The notes beneath the pieces are model-generated. The model was given only the letters and a program-made list of their open reading frames with translations, was not told the origin of the DNA and did not search any database. Positions 11,405-23,570 of a stretch of 64,000 bases of DNA are shown here, piece after piece. Source of the DNA: Chrysoporthe austroafricana. Lineage: Eukaryota; Ascomycota; Sordariomycetes; Diaporthales; Cryphonectriaceae. Every line of letters starts with the position of its first letter. Within the stretch, counting starts at the first letter, position 1. The stretch spans positions 4,693,315 to 4,757,314 of the forward strand of contig JYIP02000002.1 in assembly GCA_001051155.2 (NCBI GenBank), in the 5' to 3' direction. A program made the translations under genes and the position numbers.

Positions 11405-12605
11405 TCAAGACCATGAGTCCATCACGGCAGTCCCCCCGAACCTTGTATACTCCCGCAGCGCCCTCCTTCGCGTCTCATAATAGATCACCCCGTCCGCCTG
11501 CTCCGTCACCCATCCGTAGCCGCTCGTCTCCCACCCATCCAGCAGCCTAATCAGGTCCTCGCTCCCCGCCGACGGCGGGCTGAGGTGGATCTTGAGGTAC
11601 CTCAGCTCTGGCGTCGTCTCCCGCACGCTCGCCATCAGCGGCGCCCAGAGCTCCCATGACACCGGCGCGGCCGACGACGCGCCGGCCGCCGGCAGCTGCG
11701 GGTGTTTGGCCTCAATGCGCTGTAGGAAGAGGTGGTCCTTGAAGTGGTTGAACGCGAAGTCCAGGCGGCGTATCTTGGGGGCGTGGCAGTGCGGGTTCTG
11801 CACGAAGAAGCGGTACGCGTCCTCGGAGGCCGTGAAGATGAGCTCGGTCGACTCGAAGAGGGACCCGATAGTCTCGGTGTACCTGAACACAGTCAGCATG
11901 GCCCAGATCATCTGCCCGCAGAGGACAAGCCCAGGCGGTATCTCCAGTGGGTACGTAGGTGGATGGCAAGGGGTATACGCACATCCTCCTGCAACACAGG
12001 AAAGCCCCCATCCACCCTCCATCCCTCCCCCTCAGATCCACACACGTCCCGTCGCCACGCGCCTCCCACTGCGTCATTGCGGCAGCCTGACATTTCCAGT
12101 GGCCCCGCCACCTGAGTCGCAGTCCCCACGCGTGCCAGAACCACCGCGGCGGTTGGTTCTTGCCTCTCCAGCCGGGCCACGGGTCCGTCTGCATCGGGTC
12201 GCGCTCGTCGTCTATGGTCGAGAACATAGCATGCGGGGTGTACATGCACGGCGTCACGGTGAGTCGGGCGCCGTCGCAGGAGCCATGGACGTGCATCTTC
12301 ATGAGCGGGTTGGTCGAGCGGAAGAGCTCGGTATAGATCATATCCCGGATTTCGGCGGGCAGGCGGGTGAAGAAGGCAGATTGCGGCTGTTCGTATGCTT
12401 CTCCACTCCTATTGACAGGGTCTGAAAATACCGATGGCGACCGGTCGTCGGGGCTGACGCCCATCGCTGGAGGCTGAGGATGTGGTGCCTCGCTCAGATG
12501 CTGGGCATTGTCATAAGAGTCGTCATTCAAGCATGAGGCCTTGCGCAGGCGGGCACGCATGTTTTGCAGCTGGGTGTAGCTGCCCATCCCATTAAACTTG
12601 CCCAT
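11405..12605 (-). CDS. DUF7730-like (F-box/2EXR-type) protein
   Basis: Exons 11983-12605 and 11405-11882 flank a 100-bp GTGCGT...TTCAG intron and give 366 aa. After a disordered N-terminus of about 75 residues comes FFTRLPAEIRDMIYTELF, the box that begins DUF7730 and 2EXR proteins and that resembles an F-box helix. Across the splice junction CCRRMYTETIGSLFEST matches the second conserved block, where such proteins have 'CRRMYxEa...LY'. This is followed by a helical region with LDFAFNHF and a C-terminal WVTEQADGVIYYETRRRALR. The molecular role of the family is not known. A related gene lies 0.6 kb away in the same orientation, which suggests an old tandem duplication, although the two have diverged strongly. 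Confidence 0.8.
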
Positions 12606-13186
12606 AACTTTAAGTTGTTCTCATTCAAGGGAGTGGACTGACGTAGCTGCGGTCCAAGGGCTTGATCCAAGTAAAGGAAAGGCGATGACAGGAAGTTCGT
12701 GAGTGTGATGGATGTGAAACATGAAGCTAATCATTAACGTCGCAGCTGAGGCACTAATTGGCTGCAGCACACAGCCCTGTGGCACCCACTAGCTAACCAC
12801 CTAGCTGACTTACATTGGTCAGGTCGACAGGGTCAGTTCGACAGGGTTAGGGCTCAGCACTGACACTGAACAGCGCCCTCAGACGGAGTAACATCTCTAT
12901 TCCCCATCTTCTTGGCTGACGAGCCACGGGCTTGAGACCTGCAGAAGGCAACGTGACACTTACATATTTGGTTGTAAGCCGATGGTATCAAAGTATCAAA
13001 CACTTGTGGGGCGCGGACAGCTAAACTTCTGCCAGCAAAATAGGGCGACTGAACATTAAGCACCGAACGGAACACTCTCCGAGCGCCTCCCTCCCAATAC
13101 ACTCATGTAAAGCAGCCGACACCCAATGCAATCAAAGACCTAAAGCGCCCCTTGCTCCCCCATAAAAGCCTTCCTAATCTGTATGA
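12606..13186. other. Intergenic between tandem DUF7730-like genes
   Basis: There is no convincing coding frame. It should contain the promoter of the gene ending at 11405 and the terminator of the gene ending at 13187. Two near-identical GTCGACAGGG/TTCGACAGGG motifs occur near 12825-12845. Confidence 0.45.
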
Positions 13187-14393
13187 CTAACCCATGTGTC
13201 TGTCATTTGTCCAGTACCCAATGCAATCGGAGACCGCATGCCAGCCCCTCGGCACGAGGGCAATGTTGAAGGGTGCATCTTTCAGATGCTCCGTGTCGCC
13301 GTAAGCAGCCAAGCCCTCTGATCCATCGATGACAGCGGGTAGCTTGATGTCGAGCCTTCTCAGTCGCTCAAGGTTGTTTGCTAGGGAGTAGAGGGGCTCA
13401 AAGTAGTCCCGATCCGGCAGCGGCCGGGCCTCGGGTAAGCGCGCGAGGTGCATCGTCATTCGTAGCTCTGCTTGGACGTTAGCATAAGCCCCGTTGAACT
13501 CAACGACGAGAGAAGAGCCAATTTTACTTACCGCTGATACCGGTGAACGAGTTCTCCAGCGTCCGACACAACTTCGGCAGGCCAGGTATTTCGTTGTCCG
13601 TCGGGCTCATCTCGAACGGCTCGGATGACATGATGATCTGGAAGGACACGGGTCAGCAACATCTTTTTCTCCCCGCGAACCACTCGTGCGCTCCTCGCAA
13701 ATAACGTACGTCGATAAGCCGGATCCTATCCCTCAGGCTCCTGGGAACTTCCTCGGCAAACTGGATCAGCGTACGCAGATCCGAGAATTCGAATCGCAGC
13801 GCCGAGAACATCGACTCTGACGCCTCAGTGTACATCTTCTTACACACCACCAGCGGCTTCGTGAGCGAAATTTTGGAGCCTAGAGAGCGTGAGACTTTTT
13901 TATAATGCTGCGAGTAGGCCCGCTCGTAAGACATGCCGTACAAGCCCATGAACGTCATGAAGCAGCGCTCATGCATGCACCACGGCGAGGCTTTCCATGG
14001 GTCCACATCATTGGTGAAGACCAAAGGCTGTGGGATAAGTTGAGGCTGAGGAGCAGCGATCTGTTGGATCGCAGCGTTAATATCGCCAGGGTCGTCGTAT
14101 GGCTCTGGCTGTTGATCGTCCTCGCCTAGCTCCAGCTCTGATCCAAGTGACTCTGACGGCGTGACTGGAATAGGAGCATGATGGTGAGTGAATGCCTCTG
14201 CTTCGAGAAGACAAGGGTAGTGCCCAATGTATGAATTCTGGCCGAAGAGGAAGATGTGCTGCGTGATGCCATGGTCAAGCCAGTATTGGAGGTAGATATG
14301 CCTCCGAATGTCTAGTGGAAGTTGAGAGAAGAGAGGAGACTGCTCCTGTTCTCTCATGGTGGCAAAATTGATTGTCTTAGACTGCTTCGCCAT
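13187..14393 (-). CDS. DUF7730-like (F-box/2EXR-type) protein
   Basis: Exons 13710-14393, 13532-13637 and 13187-13467 give about 356 aa. The introns are 72 and about 64 bp. The second has a double acceptor (AAG and CAG three bases apart) and both leave the frame open, so one alanine/glutamate position is uncertain. Residues about 20-40 read SPLFSQLPLDIRRHIYLQYW, the DUF7730/2EXR opening box. An acidic disordered insert follows, then LVVCKKMYTEASESMF, the second block. The C-terminal half is helical with conserved-looking NNLERLRRLDIKLP. The start used is the first ATG; the longer frame begins at TTG. Function is unknown; it is tandem with the similar gene at 11405-12605. Confidence 0.8.
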
Positions 14394-15215
14394 TTTCGAC
14401 GACTTCAAATGATGGATGTGTGAGCAAACCAGTGATGATGTCGAGGGGACCTTGGGAGCACTTTTGTTGATGCTAAAGACATGGCGCTTAGGCAGAAGCG
14501 GCTCTATAGATGACTAAGATCAGAGAGGGTTAGGGTCCAGCAGAGGCTGGATATGTGACTTACAAGAACTCGCTACAAGATTCGCGAAAGTGAAAAAGAC
14601 TGTCAGCGAGAAGGAAGACCACAAAACCCCCCCTTGTCTGACAGGATATAAATTTACTTAAGTGGCACCTGAAATTGACCCTCCTCCGGCTCAACGAAAA
14701 GCTAGCTCGACCGGACTCGGTTCTCTGCTTGGTCAAGACATGACGTATATAAGGCAAGAAGTTGGAGGGCAGGGAAGAGATACTAATAGATAAAATTAAA
14801 TGTAGACGTCAAACAGCCTCTTGGAAAAGACTCTATTTACTAGGATGGGATGCAGTGAGGCTTCAATGCTGCCAATCATCTTCGCGGGAACGTATGCCAC
14901 GAAAGAAGTACTAGCAAACAACAGAGAATGCAAATGATCTTTCGAGGACACACACAAGAGTTTCCATTGTCACGCTGTTGAGAGTACCGGGGGAACGTGA
15001 AAATGAAGGAAGAAAAGAACAGCCTTGAAGGCCAAAGGTCGCCAATTATGCACATCTGACGGAATAGTATAGCTTGTACAGGGCCTGATCGCCGTGAGGT
15101 TGAGACCAGGTAGGGAGACAAGCAGCCTGGTCATATATGATCTACTCCGTAGCTATAAAGGTATCTATATCAAAGTGATGATGGCACGACAAATGCCCAA
15201 ACCGCCAACACCGCC
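14394..15215. other. Intergenic, no gene recognised
   Basis: It holds the promoter of the DUF7730-like gene on its left side and the 3' end of the histidine kinase on its right. No motif stands out. Confidence 0.5.
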
Positions 15216-18200
15216 CTATGCGATATGCACAGCCGAGATCGAGTCGGCCAGAAGTAACGTCTCTACCTGTTTCAGCAAGTCCAGTATTCGAAAAGGCTTC
15301 GAGAGCACATCGTCCATGCCGCTCTGCTTTGCCGTGGCCACCTGTTGATCCCTCACGTTCGCGGTCACCGCAATGACGGGCACATGCCCGTTCACCTCGC
15401 CCGTGACCTCCATCTTCCGAATCTCACGTACGCAAGTCAGACCGTCCATGTTAGGCATCTCGAGGTCCATAAGGATTATGTCGAGAGGTACACCCTCAGC
15501 CTCGTTGCAGAAGCGCGTCGTCCTTAGGAATTTCAACGCCTCGAGACCATCGTTTGCGAGATTGACCTTGCAGCCAGCCTTTTTGAGCTGGTTCGCCAGC
15601 ACGCGCTGGTTGATCAGGTTGTCCTCCACGACCAGGATCGTCGTCTTCTTGGGGTCGAATTCCTTGCTGGCCTTGGCCGCCACCAGACTAGCCCCCTGCC
15701 CGCCTGATAATGCGAGGTCCTGTCGCTGAGGAGCGAGCTGTTGCTGAAGGCTCGCGTCCCCACTGAGGTGTCGTTCAATTGGGAGGATCTGGTCCACAAC
15801 TGCATCGCTAGGTGGTACGCATCGCTTGGCCTGAACATAGAAGCTAAAGATGCTGCCCTGGCCGGCTTCGGAGGCGACACCGATTTGTCCTCCGTGAAGC
15901 TCTGCGAGACGCTTCGAGATGAAAAGACCCAGGCCGCTTCCTCCATACTGGGCATGCGTGCGCGGTGAGGCCTGCTTGAAGCGTTGGAACAGAATTTGCT
16001 TTTCCTCGGCAGTCAAGCCGCAACCTGAGTCTTGAACCTTGAAGCGTATATATATAGTTTCGGAGCTGCCGGAATCCTCTGCGACAGGCCTCGCGTTTCC
16101 GAGGGGTGCAAATTGAAAACCATCTATATGGTCGAGGACGGGTGGCTCAACGGACGCGCCAACGGCGACGGTGAGGCAGCGGGTCTTCGATGGAGCCGTG
16201 AACTTGATCGCGTTGGTTAGGAGATTGATGAGGATCTGCAGCACCCGGCTGGGATCCAGGGAGACCCAATCCACTTTGTTGTCGATGTATGAGGGATCGA
16301 CCTCAAATTTGGCCTCAATGTCCTTGGCTTGTAGCTCCGAGTCGAACATCTTTAATGCCCGGCTTAAGATCTGCTCTGGTTGCGAGGCCACGGGTGTTAT
16401 GAGTAATAGGTTCGAGTCGAGTTTTGAAATCGTGAGTATGTCGTCAACTATGGACTTCTGATGCTGCACACATAGGCTGATGGTCTGGGCCGACTCCAGA
16501 CAGGATGCTATTGTTTCTATGTCCGGACAGACACCCTCCTTCTTGCATTCCTCCAGAGCTGTGCTGATATCATCTGCACACTGAAGGATGGCGCTTAGTG
16601 GGTTCCGCATCTCGTGGGAAGTGATGTCGATGAATTCGTTCTGTTGTCGTCGAGTCTCTTCGGCCTCGCTCAGCTGGAGCTCTTGTAAGCCCTGAGCCCA
16701 TTTCGTTTTTGAGATATCGGTGATGCTTCCCATGATGGATCGCAAGGAGCCATCGGGTGCGATCTCTGGCTGGGCGATGAACATAACCCCTTGCTCAGTG
16801 TTAGGACCGTATTGCGAGAGTCGAAGTGTTGTGTAAGTCCCCAACATGGGCAAGGGCGCCGCATTTGAAGCATGCATTACTTACAGTAGTCGATGGCTTC
16901 TCCATGCAAATTCACGGGCTTGGCGCTGCGGATCTTTAGTTGAAGTTCGTCGGACCAGGGACGATGCTCGTTAACCAGTCTATGCCACCCGTCCTCCATA
17001 ATCTTTATACTACTGCCCATGATGATGTCCATCCATGATAGTTCGGACTGACTATCTCTGGGAAGCCCCGTCATTTCGAAGAATGTATCGTTAGCTTCGC
17101 GTAGGACACCTTCGGGGCTGATGAGGAACATCCCGAGGGGAGAGAGCTCGGTCATCCGTCGTAGTCTGCTGGCCTGGAGGTCTAATTGCTGGGTGAGGGT
17201 TTCTATTGATTACAGTAGTCAGCGAGATTTCATGACTGACGTAGGAAGAACTAATTGAGCACGTACCTTTCTCGAGGTGCGCGGCCTCGAAAGCATCCCT
17301 CATTCGACGAGTTTCTTCTTCGAACAAGATGGTCGAGGCTAGGGATGTTGCCAGCTGCCTATTGAACATGCTCGCGAATGACTTGTATTCATCGTCGTAA
17401 GGTCTTCGAGGATTGACGCCCAGCACGAGGAAGGCTAGTACATTGTCGGCATTCGTTGGACGGACAGGAAAGATGATGGCCTCTTTGCATGGATCCCCAA
17501 ATCCCTGCCACTCGATACCCTCCAGGAGTGACTCGGGCAAGGTCCCATCTCGAACCCGCAGCAGAGTAGGCTCTCTGGTGCGCATCGCCTCCCGGAACGA
17601 TGGCACAAAACCCTCCGGACTCCGTCTAAGGTCAAGCTGTGAGGGAGCAGCGATGTGTCCGTCCGGTACCCCGAGAGAGCCTTCAAAATGGCAGGTCTTG
17701 AGAGAGATGGAGGTCTCCGAGGCTGCCGAAGAGAACTCTCCGTCGTCATCTTCTCCGACTGAGTACAGGAGGGCAAACGGTACGTCTCGTGGATTCTCCT
17801 TCAAGCTGTCTAACACAAAACCCCAGAATTGCTTGACTGTCTTCGCAGCCCCGGTGCGCTCGCCGATCGAGTTGACGGTTCTCATGCGCCGTTGCTGCAG
17901 GATCATTGATGTTGTTTCAAAGGGTCCATTGTAAAAGCCTGAGAGTTCCCGGGTCGAGCTGGAGTATACAGGGACGTATGTCCAAGAGTAGTAGGTTTCC
18001 TCGAGCATGCCGTGACGGTAGAATGACAAATAGTCGTTATCTCTGCGCACGCTGACACCAGTTCGCCCGCACTCTTCGAAGAGCGGCCCACAGTAATCCC
18101 AGATTTCGGCAAAGAAGTCTGCAAAATCTGTGCCCATCAAGGTGGGGTGCTTGTGACCTGCGACCTCATTTGCATAGGCCTCGTTGTACATGACTGTTAG

Positions 18201-19115
18201 TTTCGAGCCCCAGAATAAGGCCGCCGGATGGGGATTGGTCATAACAAGGTTTGCGATCTGACGGAACTCCGAGGACCACTGATCCATATCTCCAATAGAT
18301 GTAGCGCCCCAATCAAGACTGCGAACGTACTGCAGATGGGAGGACAATTGCCCCTGGGGCTCCGGCACGGTCCAGTCTATCGCAGCACGGTCTGGGAGGG
18401 TTGCAAAGTCGAGAGAGATGTTCTGCGAGGACCTGGAATTCCCAGTCCTAATGGAACCGCTGGTCGTAGGTTGACGCGGATAGAAAAGGGTCGACACGTT
18501 TCCCTCTTCCGCGGCGGGGAGGGACGAATTCGACGGGTCAGATTCTCGGGCGGCAGGACGATCATCGGGGTCGACAGGCGCTCGACTGTTCCGGCTTCCA
18601 GTCTTCTTGCTGGAAAGGCTCGCACGCAGACCACCAGTGGCAACCTCGAGGGGAGCACCAGACGCAAGATCTAGTGGGGGTTCGGTGTTGACGTGCCAGA
18701 GCCCAGTTCCGCTTACGAGCCTCCAGCGCTTCCTGACGGTCGATCCAGTCCACATCAGGTCATAGTAGATGAAGGTCTGCGGGAAGACGTCCTTTGAATC
18801 GTCGTGTGTTGTAACTCCTGTGGCCCAAGCCTTGAAGTCCTCGTGGGTCGGGGAAGTTGCTGGGTCTCTGCCCTCCTCCGTCGGGTCTAGACGATGGGCT
18901 CTGGTGCGATCGCCGTTGCTGCTGCCGAGTACCGCATCGAGGAGCCGTTCGTGCAAGCGCAGGGCGGCATTGCAGAAGACTGGGCAGATGGCGGTGGTGA
19001 CATTGCTGCAGGGGTCGTCCGGGTCCAGGTCAACCACGAAGGTAGGCCTCGAGTCGGCATCTAGGACTTCCTTGAGGCGGAGGGCATCAAGACTGTCTCC
19101 TATGTCCTCTGCCAT
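15216..19115 (-). CDS. Hybrid histidine kinase (PAS-GAF-PAS-HisKA-HATPase-REC)
   Basis: Exons 17267-19115, 16885-17202 and 15216-16789 encode 1,246 aa. After a long variable N-terminus come a PAS-like domain (about 285-430), a GAF-like region (about 430-615), a second PAS (from about 625, with GMFLISPEGVLREAN), and HisKA with the phospho-acceptor in FIDITSHEMRNPL (His about 781). An HATPase follows with N-box LINLLTNAIKFT, G1 DSGCGL and G2 GGSGLGLFIS. The C-terminal receiver has VVEDN, ILMDLEMPNMDG (Asp about 1164) and the conserved Lys in LSKPF. All phosphorelay residues are intact, so it should autophosphorylate and pass phosphate to an HPt protein of the fungal Ypd1 type. There is no transmembrane helix, so it is a soluble sensor. 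Its stimulus and group cannot be assigned. The first ATG is used; the frame otherwise begins at GTG. Confidence 0.92.
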
Positions 19116-19148
19116 GCCCGCAGAGGGTTGACCACCAGCCACTGTCCC

Positions 19149-19309
19149 CTAAAAGAGGCAGGGCTACGACTGTGGATCCTTCGCTTGTACTTGTTCCTGC
19201 GACTTCCTGTCACCTTTGTCAGCACAGTACGTTTGACGCACGTGTCTCCCCAGGAAATGCCTCGACTGAGTTCGTCACAAGGTTGAAAGGGAGCAGAAAT
19301 CGATCTCAC
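19149..19309 (-). other. Possible 5' UTR intron of the histidine kinase gene
   Basis: On the minus strand a GTGAGA donor at 19309 and a CTCTTTTAG acceptor at 19149 bound a 161-bp segment that ends 33 bases before the ATG, with a GTGCTGACA branch-like site inside. The frame upstream of the ATG is closed by TAG, so any such intron lies in the leader. Confidence 0.35.
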
Positions 19310-20579
19310 CTCCTCCTGCCAGGGCGCGATGACGTCGCCGTCGATCTGTGCAAATATACTGAGTAGAGACAAGGCACGCTGGTTGGTTCCGAAGTTAGCC
19401 CGTGCCTTGGGCCGTGGCCCTGAGGAAAGCCTTCTTGGGGCTAGGACAGCGGCGAAGGCCCCTGGAAGCTGCGAGGCTTGCAGCAGCGCTAACCTCTTCT
19501 GTTTGTATTGTATGTTCAGTAAATTCACCGATGGCCCAGACCGTGAATCCCCAGCCCCTCTTACCTTCTGTGCTTCTCTCCTCAAGAGGGCCTTCGTTGG
19601 GTTTCAAGCTGAAATGGTATTTTGCACTTGACATCAGAGCTTCGTCATTTGTCTCGAATGTCGAAGGCAATCCTGAGACTCACGCGTGACACTTAGTGTA
19701 GGGAAGGCCCGTGAGCAAGTGTTTCAAGGCTTAGGTGGTGTACACTGGGAAGACCGGGTCCTATCCAGAAGACATGACAACAATGCCCTAGACATAGGGA
19801 TTGATGCCGGTTGGCGTTGAAAGGAAGTGCACGCCTTTGATTGTATTGAGTGCCAACCAGACCTGCGAGACTTCTTATCTGGAAGAGGTGAATAAGGTGA
19901 CTTTACCCGGAGACTTATTTCCGCTGTGGACCCAATCCTCACGCCAATCGCCGCACCACATCGCTTCTCCAAGAGAAAAATGGGTCCTGGAGTGCCATGG
20001 CGCGTGCAAGCAAGCGCAATAAGCGCATGAAGGTCCTGGACAGGTACTCTCACCATATTATATTAGTGCAGGACTGGAAAATGCCCCAACCCTTTCCGAT
20101 GTCCAATTCTCTTGAACTCAACATAGACGGAGTTCCAATAGCTAAAAAGAGCAAAACGAGACAGAAGGATAAAGAGTTTACTCTTTTTTCTTTTAGAAAA
20201 ATCTGAAGTTGATGCAAGTCGGGTTCGGCATTTCCTCGCTAGGTGAGGAATGCAACAGGTCGCGTCATACACCTATCCAGGGTTATGTAGACCACACGAG
20301 GGGGTACTCACTGGTCGCAGTAGCCGCTTCTGCATGTAAAGCCTTAGATAATTACTGTAAGAAGCCGTACAGAGCAGCAGATGACGAAGGACGTTCTTCG
20401 CTGTGTCCTGCTCAATGTCTATCTTTGACGCGACGTCCAGATTGGTTAAGTATTGCGGCTGTAGCTTCCAGAAACAACGCTACGTAAGCGCCATTGACAC
20501 CGAGGAGTTCCCGCCTTTCCACACCGCTAGTACCTTGACTTGCGCTGAAGGGAGCGAAAGTCTTCCTTATTTTTGAGGT
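19310..20579. other. Intergenic, no gene recognised
   Basis: Several medium-length frames overlap on both strands near 19330-19690, but none resembles a protein family. The region should contain the kinase promoter. Confidence 0.45.
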
Positions 20580-21433
20580 TTAGGCAGGTTGTCCGCAACC
20601 AGGGCAAAGAGTTTGGGTGAAAGTTGTAGTGGACATTATGACAGTGATGGTCTTGTTTTCGTCAAACGATGAGCTACGCGAAAAAGACAATGTGGGCTTC
20701 TTCGTAGTCTCCGTTTCAGTTTTAGTGATTTGCGTTGTTTCGCTGCGGGTCAGCGACGCGATAGTTGTAGATGTCGACGTGCTGGTAGAAGTAGCTGTTT
20801 GCGTAGGTGTTTTGCTAACAGTCTTCGAAATTGTGATGACAAGCGTCGAGATGATCGTGGAGCTTGATTCAGTGGATGGAGATAACGTGATGGTCATCGA
20901 GTAACCAGAGTCGCCAGGTGAGGTAAAAGGGGCCAGGATAGTGCTGTAACTATCTCTGACGGTACTCTCGACCGGTTCCGCAGAGACTAAGATGGCAGGA
21001 GTCTGGGTGTCACCGGCGAGAGAGGCCAAGGCTGTCGAGCCTGCTGAGTTCGTATGATATTTACGCACCAGAGCGTAGGTGGCGACGCCAATAGTTGCAA
21101 TTAGGACGAGACCAATCGTGACAAAGATCTGTACTAAATTCTTTTTCAACTTGCGCTTGAGACTGTTCTTTGTTGTGTGAATTTCGTCGTGATCCGGCGT
21201 AGCAGACCAAGGGCAATAGGTATTGTTCCCTGGCCATCATAATCAGCATCGGCTCGTGAAATGAGTGTTAGTAGACTTGCCGTGCATCTCGAATCTCCTG
21301 AACTAGTAAGAGTTTGAGGATTGCGTTTTGGTATGGAACGAGGGACTAACATCAAACGACTGGGATTTGATGTGGACGGTATAGATTGTATGGGGAAAGC
21401 AAAATCTAGAAGATGTGTACATGGGGACTCCAT
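20580..21433 (-). CDS. Ser/Thr-rich single-pass membrane protein
   Basis: The secure part is the terminal exon (20580-21229). It encodes a basic stretch (KNSLKRKLKKN), one transmembrane helix (LVQIFVTIGLVLIATIGVATYAL) and about 160 extracellular residues that are very rich in Ser and Thr, ending TLCPGCGQPA. The design fits a type II-like cell-surface or wall-sensor protein; there is no enzymatic motif. The upstream part is my model: exon 21351-21433 with the ATG, a 17-nt exon 21281-21297, and introns 21298-21350 (GT-AG) and 21230-21280 (GC-AG). This restores a continuous 249-aa frame. The microexon and the GC donor make the N-terminus uncertain. Ser/Thr-rich tails evolve quickly, so the function cannot be inferred. 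Confidence 0.55.
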
Positions 21434-22511
21434 TTAGCCTACAAATACCCTTGTGAGACATCAAATCCTATGATTGACCTTGTGACTGAGGAATTTGGTG
21501 ATTGAGCAAGGGCGTAACAACTTTGTTCTCATGACGGCGGTCAACCCGGCACAGCCATCCAAATTTTCTCTATGACAACCTTTAGAGGGTGACAACGACA
21601 TAAGTGACTCAAAGTCTTCTGCTCAAGTAGGAATCACCTAGAACGTGGCTTTTCCGAATGTAAATTTGCGACGTAGAATGTGCAGGGAAATGAGCCAGAT
21701 CGTATTAATCTTGCCCCTTTTCCTCCTTTCTGGACGCCTAAGCTCCAAGGCGGTATTACACATATATTTGATTTACTGAGTAGGTCGCCGTCACTGTGGT
21801 CACGTAATGAAATCAGTCTTGTCTCAAAACGTCAGACCTCACAATTATTGCCTCTGGTTAGGTATGCTCTTCAGCAATTGCGTTATCTTGAAGACAATTG
21901 TTTGATAACGAGTCCCGTGAGGTCTTTGACCACCACAGCATCTATTCAAAATAACAAGTTGTAGGAGTGAGACTGATTTCAACAGCCGTCCCAACATTAC
22001 AAGGGTATAACTTGTTATCTACCAAAATGAATAAGATAGACTATCTAATTTATGACGTGTCGCCGACGGGAGCCGGCAATTGAGCCTACAGAAATGCGAT
22101 CCCTGATGACAAAAAGAGAAGGAACTTCCCTCGAGGATCCCCGTTTATCATTTATTACCCCCTAGAGACCGTGGATTTTGAAGTAAGGATGTGTGATGGT
22201 GCAGAACGACGTCGGGACGAGGGCAAGATTGTGAGTGCATAAAGGAACAGTTCGAAGTCACTGCCACAGCCACAGCGGGTTTTAGTGGGGGCGCGGCCCA
22301 TGTTGGCGGACTATCTTTGTTACCGCTTAGATTTGGCGGAGGCGCGATAAGGCAGCAACAAGGGCTAAAGTTATCAACGCGACGTGGCTCCGCAACTCCG
22401 CTGCTGAACTCATCGTCACTACACCAACAAACACGACCGTATCCCTTCTGGGCGTCCTCGAGGGCTACAAGACGCCCCAATTGATTGTTTTCTCGGCTCG
22501 ATTTCCTGGGA
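21434..22511. other. Intergenic between divergent genes
   Basis: It separates the membrane-protein gene (-) from the DUF7730-like gene (+). The longest frame, on the minus strand at 22148-22528, overlaps the start of the next gene and has no recognisable domain. Confidence 0.45.
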
Positions 22512-23237
22512 ATGCTTCCTTCATTCACATCCCGAGATCGCCTCGTTCGCTATCGCCTCCATCACAGTTTTCCAGACGAAGGATCACCAGAAGCCCGCCT
22601 GTGAGACCATTCCATACAGTCCATAGGGCCATGGACGTGACTTACACCACACAGATATGAAGCGAACAGGCTCAAGTCTCCTCTTCTCCGCCTGCCATAC
22701 GAGCTGCGCTTGCAAATCTATGCGCTCCTCCTTGGCAACCGCCAGATTCACATTCGCTTCGTGCCATGGCAGTATAAGCGACGAGTGAAACGCGGTAACA
22801 CGGACAAAGAGACAGTGAAGGGACATTTTCGGTACGAAGTTCTACCAAAAAGACAAGACCCATGGGCACTGGGCGTTGAGCAGCAATGGGAAACCGCAGC
22901 GGGGGGGAGACTTACTTTACTTTCCGGAGTATGCCGCCAACTCTACAATGAAACAGCCCTACTTCCGCAGAAGCTAAATCACTGGTCCTTCGAGAGCTTG
23001 CACTTGATGGAAAGATACATCCTTAGGGACAACAAGATGCTTTTGCACCAGAGAAAGGCAATTGAAGTCCTCTACTGCCGAGAGAGGCTGCCTAAGGATC
23101 TTCACAAGAAGTTCAAGTGGCTCAAGGCCATCATCTGGAAAGACGGTGAGAAGTTGAGATGGCAAGACCTTGAACTATTTCCAGATATCGCCTGGAAAAG
23201 CAGGCATCAGTTACTCGAGCAGTCATGGCGATGGTGA
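22512..23237 (+). CDS. DUF7730-like (2EXR/F-box-type) protein
   Basis: Exons 22512-22600 and 22655-23237 are joined across a 54-bp GTGAGA...CACAG intron and give 223 aa. The splice joins a short N-terminus, MLPSFTSRDRLVRYR, to the box SPLLRLPYELRLQIYALLLG, the opening of DUF7730-type domains; RQIHIRF follows. The second block is LLSGVCRQLYNETALL, corresponding to the 'CRQxYxE' element of the family. The C-terminal 80 residues are basic and helical and end after a HQLLEQSWRW tail. Without the intron the frame would have to begin at an internal TTG, which supports the two-exon model. The role is unknown. It is the third member of this gene type in the window, beside a 2EXR relic at 1653-2220. 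Confidence 0.75.
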
Positions 23238-23570
23238 ATCGGATGGGCCAACCAATACTCCCCAGCTCTCGCATGTTCCGGTTTTGATGTGGCAGGTTAC
23301 ACTCAATGCAAACGGTCGATACCTGGTAAAATCTCAAGATGAACCCATATTTTGTGGGTGATTCTGGAGCGGAGCGTAGCAAGGCGAATGAATCGCTGAG
23401 TGAATCGATCAACCAGAGAAGCTGTCAAGGTTGCGGTGTGCAGCTGGGACCCTGTCAAAGATTATCAGATCAGTGCCATCGCTAATGCTTAGAGAATCCC
23501 TTTTTTAATGATACCGAGCTGAATCTTGGTTTTATCAAGTGTTTAACACTGGCGGGACTATGCCTTGACC
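23238..23570. other. Intergenic, no gene recognised
   Basis: 3' flank of the DUF7730-like gene up to the solo LTR. Nothing else is recognised. Confidence 0.5.

Noticed and set aside
19395..19690. Overlapping frames of about 90-160 codons near the kinase promoter
   Set aside because: Frames on both strands compete, none resembles a family, and splice-like signals suggest a leader instead.
22148..22528. 126-codon minus-strand frame
   Set aside because: It overlaps the start of the DUF7730-like gene on the other strand and has a Pro/Cys-rich random composition.
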